A stretch of 64,000 bases of DNA from Rhodococcus coprophilus NBRC 100603 (GTDB lineage Bacteria; Actinomycetota; Actinomycetes; Mycobacteriales; Mycobacteriaceae): positions 372,001 through 436,000 of the forward strand of contig NZ_BDAM01000007.1 in the NCBI RefSeq assembly GCF_001895045.1. The letters are read 5' to 3'. This document shows, piece after piece, positions 1-11,118 of the stretch. The translations under genes were made by a program, and so were the position numbers. Position 1 is the first letter of the stretch. Every line of letters starts with the position of its first letter. The notes under the pieces were generated by a model, which ran no database searches, was not told the origin of the DNA, and saw only the letters and a program-made list of their open reading frames with translations.

Positions 1-2065
<2,065 letters not shown>

Positions 2066-2088
<23 letters not shown>

Positions 2089-2644
2089 CAAGACGAGTCC
2101 GGCCGAGTGCGCTCGCACAGGTCGCTGGAAGAGCACCGACACCGAAATCCGGATCCTGCAGACCGTGCAGGCTTCCGTCGGCAGCACCCCGGCCGCGATC
2201 TCGGCGGCGCGCGGTCTGTCGCACTTCGGTGAGCACGCGCTCGGCTGGGTCGCCGTCGGCGGACTCGGAGCCGTGGTCGACCGCAAGCGCCGCCGTCAGT
2301 GGGCGAGTGTCGCGGTCGGTGCCGTCGGAGCCCATGCAGCCTCCATCGTCATCAAGCGGGTGGTGCGCCGTCGCCGACCGTCCGACCCGTCGGTGCAGGT
2401 CAACGTGTCGACGCCGAGCAGGCTGAGTTTCCCCTCGTCCCACGCGACCTCCACGACCGCGGCTGCCGTGCTGCTCGCGCGAGTCACCGGGCTACCCTTT
2501 CCCGCGGTGCTTGTGCCGCCCATGCTGCTGTCGCGCCTCGTTCTCGGCGTGCACTATCCGACGGACGTCCTGGCCGGCGCGGCACTGGGTGCGGCGTCCG
2601 CAGCCGTTGTGGTGCAGGCAGAGAAGAAGTTTGGAGAGCGATGA
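2066..2644 (+). CDS. PAP2-family phosphatase (Rv3807c-like, decaprenyl-phosphoribose-5-phosphate phosphatase)
   Basis: A 192-residue membrane protein with the PAP2 acid phosphatase signature in order: an Arg-rich segment ending RRP, PSSH with His126, and SRLVLGVHYPTD with His163. In M. tuberculosis the homologue Rv3807c is thought to remove the 5-phosphate from decaprenyl-phosphoryl-5-phosphoribose made by the next gene (UbiA), giving the substrate of DprE1. The start lies 23 bp inside glfT2 and the stop overlaps the ubiA start (ATGA), so the three genes form one operon. Substrate assignment is by position and family, not by motif. Confidence 0.88.
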
Positions 2645-3546
2645 GCGAGGAACCGGTCACCGTCAAGGAGGCCCCGAAAACCCTGCCTGCGGGAATCGTC
2701 AAGGCAGTGCGCCCGCGGCAGTGGGTCAAGAACGTCCTGGTGCTCGCGGCACCGATGGCTGCGGGATCGGTCACGCAGCTCGACGTGCTGCTGCCCGTCG
2801 CGCTCGCGTTCGTCGTGTTCTGCATGGCAGCGTCCGGCATCTACCTGGTGAACGATGCGCTGGACGTCGAAGCCGACCGTGCACACCCCACCAAGCGGTT
2901 CCGCCCGATCGCTGCCGGCATCCTGCCGGTGCGACTCGCCTACATGATCGCCGTCGTCCTTCTGGTCGCCTCGATCCTGTTGTCGTTCCTCGCGAACTGG
3001 CAGCTCGCGGTCGTCATGGCCGTCTACATCGGCATCCAGCTCGCGTACTGCTTCGGCCTCAAGCATCAGGCCGTCCTCGACATCTGCATCGTCTCGTCGG
3101 GCTTCCTGATCCGGGCCATCGCGGGCGGTGTCGCCGCGGAGATCCCGCTGTCGCAGTGGTTCTTGCTGATCATGGCGTTCGGATCGCTGTTCATGGCGGC
3201 GGGCAAGCGGTACGCCGAGTTGCGTCTCGCGGCCCGCACCGGCGCCAAGATCCGCAAGTCGCTCGAGTACTACACCGAGACCTACCTGCGCTTCGTGTGG
3301 ACGGTGGCCGCAACGGCCGTCGTGCTCTGCTACGGCCTGTGGGCGTTCGAACAGGACAGCCGCGCCGACACGAACTGGTACGCCATCTCGATGGTGCCGT
3401 TCGTCGTGGCGATCCTCCGGTACGCGGTGGACGTCGACGGTGGTGAAGCCGGGGAACCGGAAGAGATCGCGCTGAAGGACCGTGTCCTGCAGTTCTTGGC
3501 GATCGCCTGGATTCTGGTGGTCGGTGGTGCTGTCTACCTCTTCTGA
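2641..3546 (+). CDS. ubiA: Decaprenyl-phosphate phosphoribosyltransferase (DPPR synthase)
   Basis: A 301-residue UbiA-family polytopic prenyltransferase. It transfers 5-phosphoribose from PRPP to decaprenyl phosphate, the first committed step to decaprenyl-phosphoarabinose (Rv3806c in M. tuberculosis). The Asp-rich motif N71-D72-x-x-D75-x-x-x-D79 is present, followed by THPTK-type basic residues and a second loop GFLIRAIAGG. I chose the ATG at 2641 because it overlaps the PAP2 stop as ATGA and gives the family length; the reading frame stays open much further upstream but antisense to nothing sensible. About nine hydrophobic segments are visible. Resistance to ethambutol can map to this gene in mycobacteria. 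Confidence 0.94.
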   Translation: MSEEPVTVKEAPKTLPAGIVKAVRPRQWVKNVLVLAAPMAAGSVTQLDVLLPVALAFVVFCMAASGIYLVNDALDVEADRAHPTKRFRPIAAGILPVRLAYMIAVVLLVASILLSFLANWQLAVVMAVYIGIQLAYCFGLKHQAVLDICIVSSGFLIRAIAGGVAAEIPLSQWFLLIMAFGSLFMAAGKRYAELRLAARTGAKIRKSLEYYTETYLRFVWTVAATAVVLCYGLWAFEQDSRADTNWYAISMVPFVVAILRYAVDVDGGEAGEPEEIALKDRVLQFLAIAWILVVGGAVYLF

Positions 3547-3550
3547 CGTC

Positions 3551-5494
3551 GTGAACGACGTCGACGACAACGCGGTGGCCAGGTCGGATGTACACCGGCC
3601 CGGCCTGCCGCGGGGTGTCGCGCGGGGAGTGTTCGCCGGGGGCGTGGCTCTCTCGGCGCTGCTGATGTTCTGGGGTGCGTGGGAGCGCCGGTGGATCGCC
3701 GACGACGGGCTCATCGTCCTGCGCACGGTGCGGAACCTGCTCGCGGGATACGGCCCGGTCTTCAACGCGGGCGAACGCGTCGAGGCCAACACCTCCACGG
3801 CCTGGACCTACATCGTCTACGGCACCGGGTGGCTCACCGGAATCCGGCTCGAATACGTCGTGCTCGGACTCGCGCTGGTGTTGTCGACGACCGCTGTCGT
3901 CCTGGCGATGCTCGGTGCGGCGCGGTTGTACCGGTGGCGTCTGCGCGCAGCGACGGGCACGGTCCTGCTGCTGCCCGCCGGTGCGCTCGTCTACATCGCG
4001 GTGCCCCCGGCCCGGGACTTCGCGACGTCCGGGCTCGAGACGTGCCTGGTGATCTGCTGGCTCGCGTTGGTGTGGCTGCTCATGGTCCGGTGGGCGACGC
4101 CCGACCCGGCCGGTGAGCGCGCCCTGCCCGGCACCGTGGGAATCCTCGGCACTGCTTTCGTCGCCGGACTCGGCCCCCTGGTGCGACCCGAACTGGCGAT
4201 CGTCGCGGGTCTCACCCTCGCTGTGCTGTTCCTCGCGGACGGACTGACGTGGCGTGTGCGCGTCGCGATGGTTGCGGTCGCCGGCGCGGTCCCGGTGGTC
4301 TATCAGATCTGGCGGATGGGCTACTACGGTCTGCCGTACCCGAACACCGCGGTCTCGAAGGACGCGGGCGGTGCGAAGTGGTCGCAGGGCTTCGAATATC
4401 TGGGCAACCTGGCCCTGCCGTACCTGCTCTGGCTCCCGTTGCTCTTCCTTGTCGCGGTTGCCGCGGTGGTGCTGCTGTCTACCGGTAGCGGTCGCGGCGT
4501 GCGCGCGAGGTTCCCGGCACGCGGCACCGACATGCGCACTCTGGTCTCGACGGGCCGGAAGGCCCTGCGCACCCCCACCGCCGTCGTCGTACTGATTCTG
4601 GTGTGCGGCGTCCTGCTCATGCTGTATTCGCTGCGTGTCGGCGGCGACTTCATGCACGGCCGGGTACTGCTCCCGCCCCTGTTCTGCCTGCTGCTGCCGA
4701 TCGCGGTGATACCGCTCCAGGTGCCCGACCGCTCCGGACTCGGAAACAATCGCCCGACCCGCATCGCCGCCGCGGTCGCGGTGCTGTGGGCCGGCACGGT
4801 GCTCTGGGCTTTCTTCGCGTCGAACACGACGGGAATGCCGGAGGGCGCTGTCGTCGGCCGATCGGGCATCGTCGACGAGCGAGCCTTCTATTCGCTCAAC
4901 ACCGGACATCTCCACCCGATCCGGGCCGAGGACTACCTCGACTACCCGCGGATGCGCGCGATGGTCTCGACGATCGCGAACACACCGAACGGGGGCCTCC
5001 TGCTGCCCACACCGGCGTACGACGCGTGGGATGTCGTTCCACCCCCGGAACCGATTCCGCCGGGCGGAGCGGGGCACACGGTCTTTTTTCTGAACCTGGG
5101 CATGACGAGCATGAATGTCGGGCTAGACGTCCGGGTGGTCGACCAGATGGGCCTGGCATATCCGCTCGCCGCGCACACCGAACGCCTCGAGGACGGGCGG
5201 ATCGGGCACGACAAGATCCTGTATCCGGACTGGGTTGTGGCCGAATCGGGGATGGTCGACAGGTATCCGTGGCTGCCTCCGTACCTCGACGAGGAGTGGG
5301 TGGCGAATGCCAAACTCGCGCTCACCTGTCCGGAGACGCGAGAATTGCTGGATTCGTCCGGTGCCGAGCTGACGTGGCCGCTGTTCAAGCGGAACCTGCG
5401 CAACGCCTTCGAGTACGCGGGGTACCGGATCGACCGGGTGCCGGAGTACGAAATCCAGCGGTGCGATCTACCGATCCCGCCCCCGGGTGGATGA
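3551..5494 (+). CDS. aftB: Terminal beta-(1-2) arabinofuranosyltransferase AftB
   Basis: A GT-C membrane glycosyltransferase of about 647 residues (627 in M. tuberculosis Rv3805c). AftB adds the terminal beta-(1-2)-linked arabinofuranose that later carries mycolates, using decaprenyl-phosphoarabinose outside the membrane. The first extracellular loop carries the conserved Asp-Asp pair at D51-D52 in IADDG, followed by RTVRNLLAGYGPVFN. Many hydrophobic helices follow, and the C-terminal 200 residues form a soluble domain. I chose GTG at 3551, 4 bp after the ubiA stop; an in-frame GTG pair near 3524 would overlap ubiA and is less likely. It is the last gene of the glf-aftB operon; a promoter and untranslated leader follow. 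Confidence 0.92.
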   Translation: MNDVDDNAVARSDVHRPGLPRGVARGVFAGGVALSALLMFWGAWERRWIADDGLIVLRTVRNLLAGYGPVFNAGERVEANTSTAWTYIVYGTGWLTGIRLEYVVLGLALVLSTTAVVLAMLGAARLYRWRLRAATGTVLLLPAGALVYIAVPPARDFATSGLETCLVICWLALVWLLMVRWATPDPAGERALPGTVGILGTAFVAGLGPLVRPELAIVAGLTLAVLFLADGLTWRVRVAMVAVAGAVPVVYQIWRMGYYGLPYPNTAVSKDAGGAKWSQGFEYLGNLALPYLLWLPLLFLVAVAAVVLLSTGSGRGVRARFPARGTDMRTLVSTGRKALRTPTAVVVLILVCGVLLMLYSLRVGGDFMHGRVLLPPLFCLLLPIAVIPLQVPDRSGLGNNRPTRIAAAVAVLWAGTVLWAFFASNTTGMPEGAVVGRSGIVDERAFYSLNTGHLHPIRAEDYLDYPRMRAMVSTIANTPNGGLLLPTPAYDAWDVVPPPEPIPPGGAGHTVFFLNLGMTSMNVGLDVRVVDQMGLAYPLAAHTERLEDGRIGHDKILYPDWVVAESGMVDRYPWLPPYLDEEWVANAKLALTCPETRELLDSSGAELTWPLFKRNLRNAFEYAGYRIDRVPEYEIQRCDLPIPPPGG

Positions 5495-5499
5495 CCGAG

Positions 5500-5528
5500 T
5501 TGGCTTGACTCCCTGGTCTCGCTAGTAT
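5500..5528 (+). promoter_or_regulatory. Putative promoter of the first mycolyltransferase gene
   Basis: TTGGCT at 5500-5505 and TAGTAT at 5523-5528 are separated by 17 bp, a good sigma-A spacing. This would give a leader of about 215 nt before the ATG at 5750. The leader contains the hairpin CGGCGG-CAA-CCGCCG at 5552-5566. The promoter call is inference from the hexamers alone. Confidence 0.45.
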
Positions 5529-5749
5529 CACGGCAGATTACGGTCGGATAACGGCGGCAACCGCCGCCGGGGACGGCGGTTCGACGCAAGCCCAGGACCT
5601 CAGAATTCAGGGTTTGTCAGAGATCACGCCGTCCTTTACAGTCTTGACCGCAGTGTGACTTGTGGCGACCGCCCGCGGTCGTCGAACGCCGGGTATTCAC
5701 GGGGGACGCGAAACGCGGACGCCGCTGATCGAGAAAGTGAGCATTGTTC

Positions 5750-6760
5750 ATGCGTTTTGTCCCCAGGTTGTCGCAGGGCCTTCGTAGGCGCCTGCTCGGC
5801 ACCGCCGCCGTGGCGCTGGTATTGCCCGTTGCCGCCGGTGTTGCCGGAACCTCCGCGGCTGTCGCCGCACCGGCCCAGAGCGCCCCGGTCTCGCACCGTG
5901 CGCCGGCCGGAGGATTCGAAGAGGTCTTCGTCGATTCCGACATGGGCCCGATCAAGGTCCAGATCCAGTGGGCCGCCCGTGGCGGTGACGCAGCGCTCTA
6001 CATGCTCGACGGACTGCGCGCCCGCGACGACGCCAACGCGTGGACGTTCGAGACGAATGCTCTCCAGCAGTTCTCCAACGACAACGTCAGCTTGGTCATG
6101 CCGGTCGGCGGCCAGGCGAGCTTCTACACCGACTGGTACTCGCCCAGCAATCTCAACAGCCAGGACATCACCTACAAGTGGGAGACGTTCCTGACCCAGC
6201 AGCTGCCCGACTACCTCGCCACCCGTGGCGTCTCGCGCAGCAACAACGGCATCCTCGGCCTCTCGATGGGTGGCTCCGCCGCTCTGACGCTGGCTGCTTA
6301 CCACCGCGACCAGTTCAAGTTCGCGTCGTCGCTGTCGGGCTACCTGAACCTGTCGGCTCCGGGTATGCGTGAGGCCATCCGCGTCGCGATGCTCGATGCC
6401 GGACGCTTCAACGTCGACGCCATGTGGGGCCCGCCGTGGAGCCCGTCGTGGCTGCGCAACGACCCGTTCGTGTTCGCCCCCAAGCTCGAGGGCCTGTCCC
6501 TCTACATCTCGGCGGCGAGCGGCCTGCCCGGCCAGCACGACAACCCGGAAGGCTTCGCCGGCTTCTACAACACGGCCAACGCCATGGGCCTCGAGGCACT
6601 CTCGCTGGTCCAGACCCGCGCCTTCCAGGTCAAGCTGGCAACCCTCGGTATCCCCGCTACCTTCGAGTTCCCGTCGCGCGGAACCCACGCGTGGAAGTAC
6701 TGGGAAGACGAGCTGTGGAAGGCTCGCCCGCAGATCCTCGAGGCGCTCAACGCCTTCTGA
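5750..6760 (+). CDS. Secreted mycolyltransferase, antigen 85 family
   Basis: A 336-residue alpha/beta hydrolase of the antigen 85/Fbp family. It transfers mycolates from trehalose monomycolate to arabinogalactan or to a second trehalose monomycolate, outside the membrane. An Arg-Arg-containing signal peptide with a long Ala/Val core ends near AAVAAPA (residues 37-45). The conserved LDGLRARDD and MPVGGQ-SFYTDWY segments are present, as are the nucleophile Ser172 in GLSMGG and the catalytic His313 in GTHAWKYW. ATG at 5750 follows GAGAAAGTGAG; a TTG two codons upstream is less likely. Position matches fbpA (Rv3804c) after aftB. A strong terminator follows, so it is probably monocistronic. Confidence 0.93.
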   Translation: MRFVPRLSQGLRRRLLGTAAVALVLPVAAGVAGTSAAVAAPAQSAPVSHRAPAGGFEEVFVDSDMGPIKVQIQWAARGGDAALYMLDGLRARDDANAWTFETNALQQFSNDNVSLVMPVGGQASFYTDWYSPSNLNSQDITYKWETFLTQQLPDYLATRGVSRSNNGILGLSMGGSAALTLAAYHRDQFKFASSLSGYLNLSAPGMREAIRVAMLDAGRFNVDAMWGPPWSPSWLRNDPFVFAPKLEGLSLYISAASGLPGQHDNPEGFAGFYNTANAMGLEALSLVQTRAFQVKLATLGIPATFEFPSRGTHAWKYWEDELWKARPQILEALNAF

Positions 6761-6798
6761 TCTCCCGGTAGCTATCCGGTAGCACTGCTTCGCACAAC

Positions 6799-6828
6799 GC
6801 CGCCCATCACCGAAAGGTGATGGGCGGC
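6799..6828 (+). terminator. Perfect 13-bp hairpin terminator
   Basis: GCCGCCCATCACC, then a GAAA tetraloop, then GGTGATGGGCGGC, with no mismatch. It lies 38 bp after the first mycolyltransferase stop and is followed by a pyrimidine-rich stretch (ctttct). Confidence 0.85.
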
Positions 6829-6976
6829 GCTGCGCTTTCTGCCACAATCTTCTCATCAGTCACAGCGCGGCACCCCCGCGATCAACTCGTTTACGTGTAC
6901 AAACAAGATTCGGGACGGGGGTCATCCGGCACAGCGAGCGCCCGCGCGGGCGCCCCGGCAACGCAGGAAGCGAGCG

Positions 6977-8905
6977 ATGCAGATGCGAACCGAGCTTGGC
7001 GGTCACCGGAGAAGATCGGGCGGCAGCGCGCGTCCCGAAAGTGGCGGAAGACGATCCGTGGGATTCGCGAAGCGGCGCGCACTCGGTTTGCTCGCCGCCG
7101 CGCTCGTGGCACCGCTGGCCGCCGGGGCCACCACCGTCTCGGTCGCATCCGCGGAACCGCTCGCGGCACAAGCCGACCCCGTCGGCCAGAACGCATCCGG
7201 TGCGACGGTGCGCGCGGTGGACTGGCTCACGGATCGCCGTGTCGCGCTCTGGATCGACTCCCCGTCGATGGGTACGCCCATCCAGGTGCAGATGCTCCTC
7301 GCCCGCGACTGGAACATCGCGCCCGAGAAGCGATTCCCCTCGGTCTTCATGCTCGACGGCATGCGCGCCCGCGACGATCAGAGCGGCTGGACCCTCGAGA
7401 CCGATGCCGAGGCTTTCTTCGCCGACAAGAACGTCAACGTCGTCCTTCCGGTCGGTGGGCAGTCCAGTTTCTACTCCGACTGGGTGGACCAGAACAACGG
7501 CCAGAACTACAAGTGGGAGACGTTCCTGACCAAGGAACTCCCGCCGATTCTCGAGAAGGACTGGCGTAGCACCGACAAGCGCGGTGTCGTGGGCCTGTCC
7601 ATGGGTGGAACGGCGGCGATGTTCCTGCCGGCGCGCAATCCCGGATTCGCGCAGTTCGCGGCGTCGCTCTCGGGCATTCTCACCACCACGACGCTCGGCA
7701 TGCCCGAGGCGATCCACTATGCGATGCAGGACGCGGGCGGATTCGACTCCGAGGCGATGTGGGGTGAGCCCGGCGGCGAGGGCTGGAAAGCCCACGATCC
7801 GTATCTTCTCGCCGACAAACTGCGAGGCGTGAGCCTGTACGTGTCGAGCGGAAGCGGTAGTGCCGGTCCGTACGACGACCCGTCGAGCGTTCCCGGCGTC
7901 AGCACCAATTACGCAGGCATGGGCCTCGAGATCTTGTCGCGCCTGACGTCCCAGTCGTTCGCGACCAAGCTGAAGAAGATCGGCATCCCGGCGCAGATCG
8001 TGTACCGGCCGTCGGGCACTCATACGTGGAAGTACTGGGAGTTCGAGCTGCACCAGTTGTGGCCGCAGCTTGCGAACACACTCGGTGTCGAGGTGGAGAA
8101 GCCGGCATGTGCGCCCGCCGGAGCCATCGCAGACGTTGCCGGTGCCGGCCCGTGGCTGGGCGACTGCCTCACCGCGGAATACCCGGTCGCCGGTGGCACC
8201 GTGCAGGACTTCAGGTTCGGGCGCGTCTTCTCGTCCGACGGAGTGACCGTCCCGGTCGCGGGCGCGATCGGCGGCGTCTACCAGGGCAACGGCGGACCGG
8301 CGGGGGTGCTCGGTTACCCGACCACCGAGGAACGCGGCACCGCGGACGGCCGCAGCCGGTTCAACCACTTCCGCAACGGTGCGATCTACTGGACCCCCGA
8401 ACACGGTGCGCACCCGGTGCGCGGCGCCATTTTCGAGGAGTGGAAGCGGCAGGGCTGGGAGAGCGGTCCCCTCGGGTACCCCGTGCTCGACGAGGCGAGA
8501 ACCCCCGACGGCCGAGGTGTCGTGCAGGGCTTCGAGATCGGTGCGATGTACTGGTCGGAGCAGACCGGCGCACACGCGGTGCTGGGCATGATCATGGACC
8601 GGTACAGCCGCCTCGGTTACGAGGGTGGAGTGCTCGGTTACCCGACCTCGAGCGAACAGGTCGCCAAGGACAACGGCCGTGTCGGCAACTTCCAGAACGG
8701 GCGCATCTACTGGAGCGAGCCCACCGGCGCCTGGCCGGTGCGAGGCAAGGTGCTCGAGGCGTGGGACGCGGAGGGCGCCGAGAACGGCCGGTTCGGGTAC
8801 CCGGTCGGCGAGGAGTTCCCGGCCGAGAGCGGACGTGGCATCCAGCAGAATTTCCAGAACGGTTTCGTCACCGTCGACGGCGGCGAGGTCACGCTGACCC
8901 CGTAG
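6977..8905 (+). CDS. Mycolyltransferase with C-terminal LGFP repeats
   Basis: A 642-residue two-part protein. Residues about 1-60 form a signal peptide with a basic start. Residues 70-370 are an antigen 85-type mycolyltransferase with LDGMRARDD, PVGGQSSFYSDW, nucleophile Ser208 in GLSMGG and His349 in GTHTWKYW. Residues about 430-640 contain four LGFP-type repeats, marked by LGYP/FGYP at residues 445, 499, 553 and 606, a period of 53-54. LGFP repeats occur in corynebacterial PS1-type mycolyltransferases and are thought to bind the cell wall. A GGAAG ribosome site precedes ATG 6977. M. tuberculosis has the truncated, inactive MPT51 (FbpD) here instead, so this is an active, wall-anchored version. 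Confidence 0.93.
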   Translation: MQMRTELGGHRRRSGGSARPESGGRRSVGFAKRRALGLLAAALVAPLAAGATTVSVASAEPLAAQADPVGQNASGATVRAVDWLTDRRVALWIDSPSMGTPIQVQMLLARDWNIAPEKRFPSVFMLDGMRARDDQSGWTLETDAEAFFADKNVNVVLPVGGQSSFYSDWVDQNNGQNYKWETFLTKELPPILEKDWRSTDKRGVVGLSMGGTAAMFLPARNPGFAQFAASLSGILTTTTLGMPEAIHYAMQDAGGFDSEAMWGEPGGEGWKAHDPYLLADKLRGVSLYVSSGSGSAGPYDDPSSVPGVSTNYAGMGLEILSRLTSQSFATKLKKIGIPAQIVYRPSGTHTWKYWEFELHQLWPQLANTLGVEVEKPACAPAGAIADVAGAGPWLGDCLTAEYPVAGGTVQDFRFGRVFSSDGVTVPVAGAIGGVYQGNGGPAGVLGYPTTEERGTADGRSRFNHFRNGAIYWTPEHGAHPVRGAIFEEWKRQGWESGPLGYPVLDEARTPDGRGVVQGFEIGAMYWSEQTGAHAVLGMIMDRYSRLGYEGGVLGYPTSSEQVAKDNGRVGNFQNGRIYWSEPTGAWPVRGKVLEAWDAEGAENGRFGYPVGEEFPAESGRGIQQNFQNGFVTVDGGEVTLTP

Positions 8906-8924
8906 CGAATCGCAGACTGCTGCC

Positions 8925-8970
8925 GCACGCGCGGCCGGCGGGGCCAGGCGCTCCGTACGGCCGCGCGTGC
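8925..8970 (+). terminator. 13-bp inverted repeat, probable terminator
   Basis: GCACGCGCGGCCG at 8925-8937 and its exact reverse complement at 8958-8970, with a 20-nt loop, 20 bp after the LGFP mycolyltransferase stop. There is no T tract, so termination is inferred from position and stem strength. Confidence 0.55.
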
Positions 8971-9035
8971 GCTATGTAGCCTGGGTCGCACCCTGTTCCA
9001 GTTCTGCTCGATACCGGATGTGAGGACACCACCCC

Positions 9036-9581
9036 ATGCCTGCACGGACCCGCTCGCGCTCCACCCGCGTCTTCGGCGCACTCGCCGCGGCAATGGCCGC
9101 CACCGCAGTTCTGTCCGCCTGCGGAAGCGACGACTCCACCGCAACGAGCACACCGGCCACGACGACGAGCGTGACGACGTCCACCAGCACGACGTCCGCG
9201 GCCGACGACACGGATGCGACCACCTCGGACGAGACCACGGCAAGCTCCAGCGCAGCCGACGGTGAGCAGTCCGCGCCTCCGGCCGCCGCAGAACCTGCCC
9301 CCGGTGGCGGAGCGGCCGCTCCGAACGCGAAGGGCGAGGAATTCCTCGCCGCGCTGCGCGCCGAGGGCGTCGAGCCCTCCGACGATGCCGGGGCGATCAG
9401 CATCGCCGACTACATCTGCAGCGCCCAGACGCAGGGCGGATCCCCGTCCGAGGTCAAGACCTTCGTCACTGCGCTGGTCGGCAGCGAGTCGGTAACCTCC
9501 GGCGGGGACATCACCGAGGAGCAGGCCGCGGCAACGGCGGACACCTACATCGCCGTCGCGGGCGACACGTACTGCAGCTAG
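9036..9581 (+). CDS. DUF732-type lipoprotein
   Basis: A 181-residue protein starting with a lipoprotein signal: a basic N-terminus, an Ala-rich core and the lipobox LSAC, with lipidation expected at that Cys. A Thr/Ser/Ala-rich linker of about 60 residues follows. The C-terminal domain contains FLAALRAEGV, a Cys in DYICSAQ and a final Cys in DTYCS, matching the two-cysteine pattern of DUF732, a small secreted domain common in mycobacteria and rhodococci. Its function is unknown. It sits 14 bp upstream of the cutinase-like gene and is probably cotranscribed with it, so a role near the mycolate layer is a guess from context only. Confidence 0.8.
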   Translation: MPARTRSRSTRVFGALAAAMAATAVLSACGSDDSTATSTPATTTSVTTSTSTTSAADDTDATTSDETTASSSAADGEQSAPPAAAEPAPGGGAAAPNAKGEEFLAALRAEGVEPSDDAGAISIADYICSAQTQGGSPSEVKTFVTALVGSESVTSGGDITEEQAAATADTYIAVAGDTYCS

Positions 9582-9595
9582 GAAGGGTCGGCACG

Positions 9596-10558
9596 ATGGT
9601 CAGGACGAAGCAGCGTCGTAGTGGACGCAGAATCGTGGTCCTGGGGGCACTGCTCCTCCTGGCCGTCGTGCTGGTGCTCTGGTACCTGCTTGCCGGGCGC
9701 CTGGACCTGCCCGGTCCGACTCCCACGCCTCCGGGTACCGACGAGACGCAGTCGCAACCGGCCTCGTGCCCGGATGTGCAGGTCGTGGCTGTGCCGGGAA
9801 CGTGGGAATCCGCCATCGGCGACGATCCCTACAATCCGGCCGCCAATCCGATGTCGCTGATGCTGAACGTGACGCGTCCGCTCCAGGAACAGTTCGATCC
9901 CCAGCGCGCGGACGTCTACACCGTCCCGTACGTCGCCCAGTTCTCGAACCCGATCGCCATCCCGCCGGACGGTCAGCAGTCCTACAACAACAGTCGCGGT
10001 GCCGGCACGGCTGCGACCACGGAGATCCTGGCGCAGCGCTTCGCCGAATGCCCGCTGACGAACTATGTGCTCACAGGCTTTTCGCAGGGCGCGGTCATCG
10101 TGGGTGATATCGCTTCGCAGATCGGTGCAGGCAACGGCCCAGTTCCCGCCGATCGCGTTCTGGGGGTCGCGTTGATCGCTGACGGCCGTCGCGACGGTGC
10201 GTCGGGAACGGACATCGGACAGCCCGTCGCAGGAGTGGGCGCGGAATTGTCGCTCGACGGACTGCGGCTGCCGGGCATCACGATGACGGGCGCACGAGCA
10301 GGCGGGTTCGGTTCGCTCGACGACCGCACGATCCAGATCTGCGCGCCGACAGACAGCATCTGCGATGCTCCGCCGAATGCGTTCAATCCGTCCAACTGGG
10401 CGACTGCCGCTCCCCGGATTCTCGAGTACGTCAACAATCCGATCCACGCGCAGTACAACACGTATGTGGTCGACGAGAACGGCACCACCGCGACGCAGTG
10501 GATCACGTCGTGGGCGACCGAGTTGATCGAGGAAGCACCCCACCCCGCCGAGGAGTAA
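9596..10558 (+). CDS. Cutinase-family lipase/thioesterase, Rv3802c-like
   Basis: A 320-residue membrane-anchored or secreted protein: basic N-terminus, one hydrophobic segment at about residues 14-33, a Pro/Thr linker, then a cutinase-like alpha/beta hydrolase. The nucleophile is Ser163 in GFSQG; Asp and His are expected in the ICAPTD-CD and IHAQY segments, and cysteines that would pair are visible. The M. tuberculosis homologue Rv3802c is essential, has phospholipase A/thioesterase activity, and its loss stimulates mycolate changes. A GGAAGG site lies 9 bp before ATG. The gene sits between the mycolyltransferases and fadD32, as in mycobacteria. Confidence 0.88.
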   Translation: MVRTKQRRSGRRIVVLGALLLLAVVLVLWYLLAGRLDLPGPTPTPPGTDETQSQPASCPDVQVVAVPGTWESAIGDDPYNPAANPMSLMLNVTRPLQEQFDPQRADVYTVPYVAQFSNPIAIPPDGQQSYNNSRGAGTAATTEILAQRFAECPLTNYVLTGFSQGAVIVGDIASQIGAGNGPVPADRVLGVALIADGRRDGASGTDIGQPVAGVGAELSLDGLRLPGITMTGARAGGFGSLDDRTIQICAPTDSICDAPPNAFNPSNWATAAPRILEYVNNPIHAQYNTYVVDENGTTATQWITSWATELIEEAPHPAEE

Positions 10559-11118
10559 GACGACTCGAGAGTTACTCACCGGTAGTGTCGGTCGTCACCA
10601 CCGGGTTCGGTCGCCCGCCCATCGGCCTCTAGACTCATCCCGCCCGGCACGCCCGGCCGGCCCGAGTTCGCGGTGATCGACGACCGCCACATGAGAAGAG
10701 GTTCGATGGGAGCCAGCGACGGAGCGGCAGCAGCCCGCCCCGCGACGGGTCGTTCCCGCACCGGCAACCTCGGCTCAGCGGGCAGGCCGCGTGTGTGCGA
10801 ATCGCACCGGCGCCCGAACGCGACATGGGAACATGGCGTCCACCGACCGCCGAATGTGCGCGGTGGGCCGACGATGTCGTATGTTGGTGACTTCCCCGAC
10901 AAGGCGGAAGCACTGGTCGCGTCGATTTCGGTATTCGCGGGGTGGGCGAGCGATGCCGATCTGTAACATATCCGTGATCTCGGACCGATGAACACGTTCG
11001 GTGGGTCGCACGCAGACGCTGTTGTCGATGTTCGGTTCGATGATCTGGCAGCGCAAGGACGAGTTAGGGGCGCAACCATGTCGAGTGGTTGTGGGATCGC
11101 TTCGACAGGGAGAAGGAA
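10559..11118. other. Long intergenic region upstream of fadD32
   Basis: About 560 bp between the cutinase-like gene and fadD32. Short open frames exist on both strands but show no recognisable protein and poor ribosome sites. I see no rRNA or tRNA. The part at 10961-10980 (TGTAACATATCC) is the most AT-rich and could hold a -10 element for the fadD32-pks13-accD4 operon, but I find no matching -35. The length suggests a regulated promoter or leader. Confidence 0.5.

Noticed and set aside
3191-5077. 628-codon minus-strand frame antisense to ubiA and aftB
   Set aside because: Composition is low-complexity Arg/Glu/His and no family is recognisable; the + strand genes are certain.
10673-10966. Small + strand open frame in the fadD32 upstream region
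   Set aside because: No ribosome site that fits, no recognisable protein, and it ends at the putative promoter.
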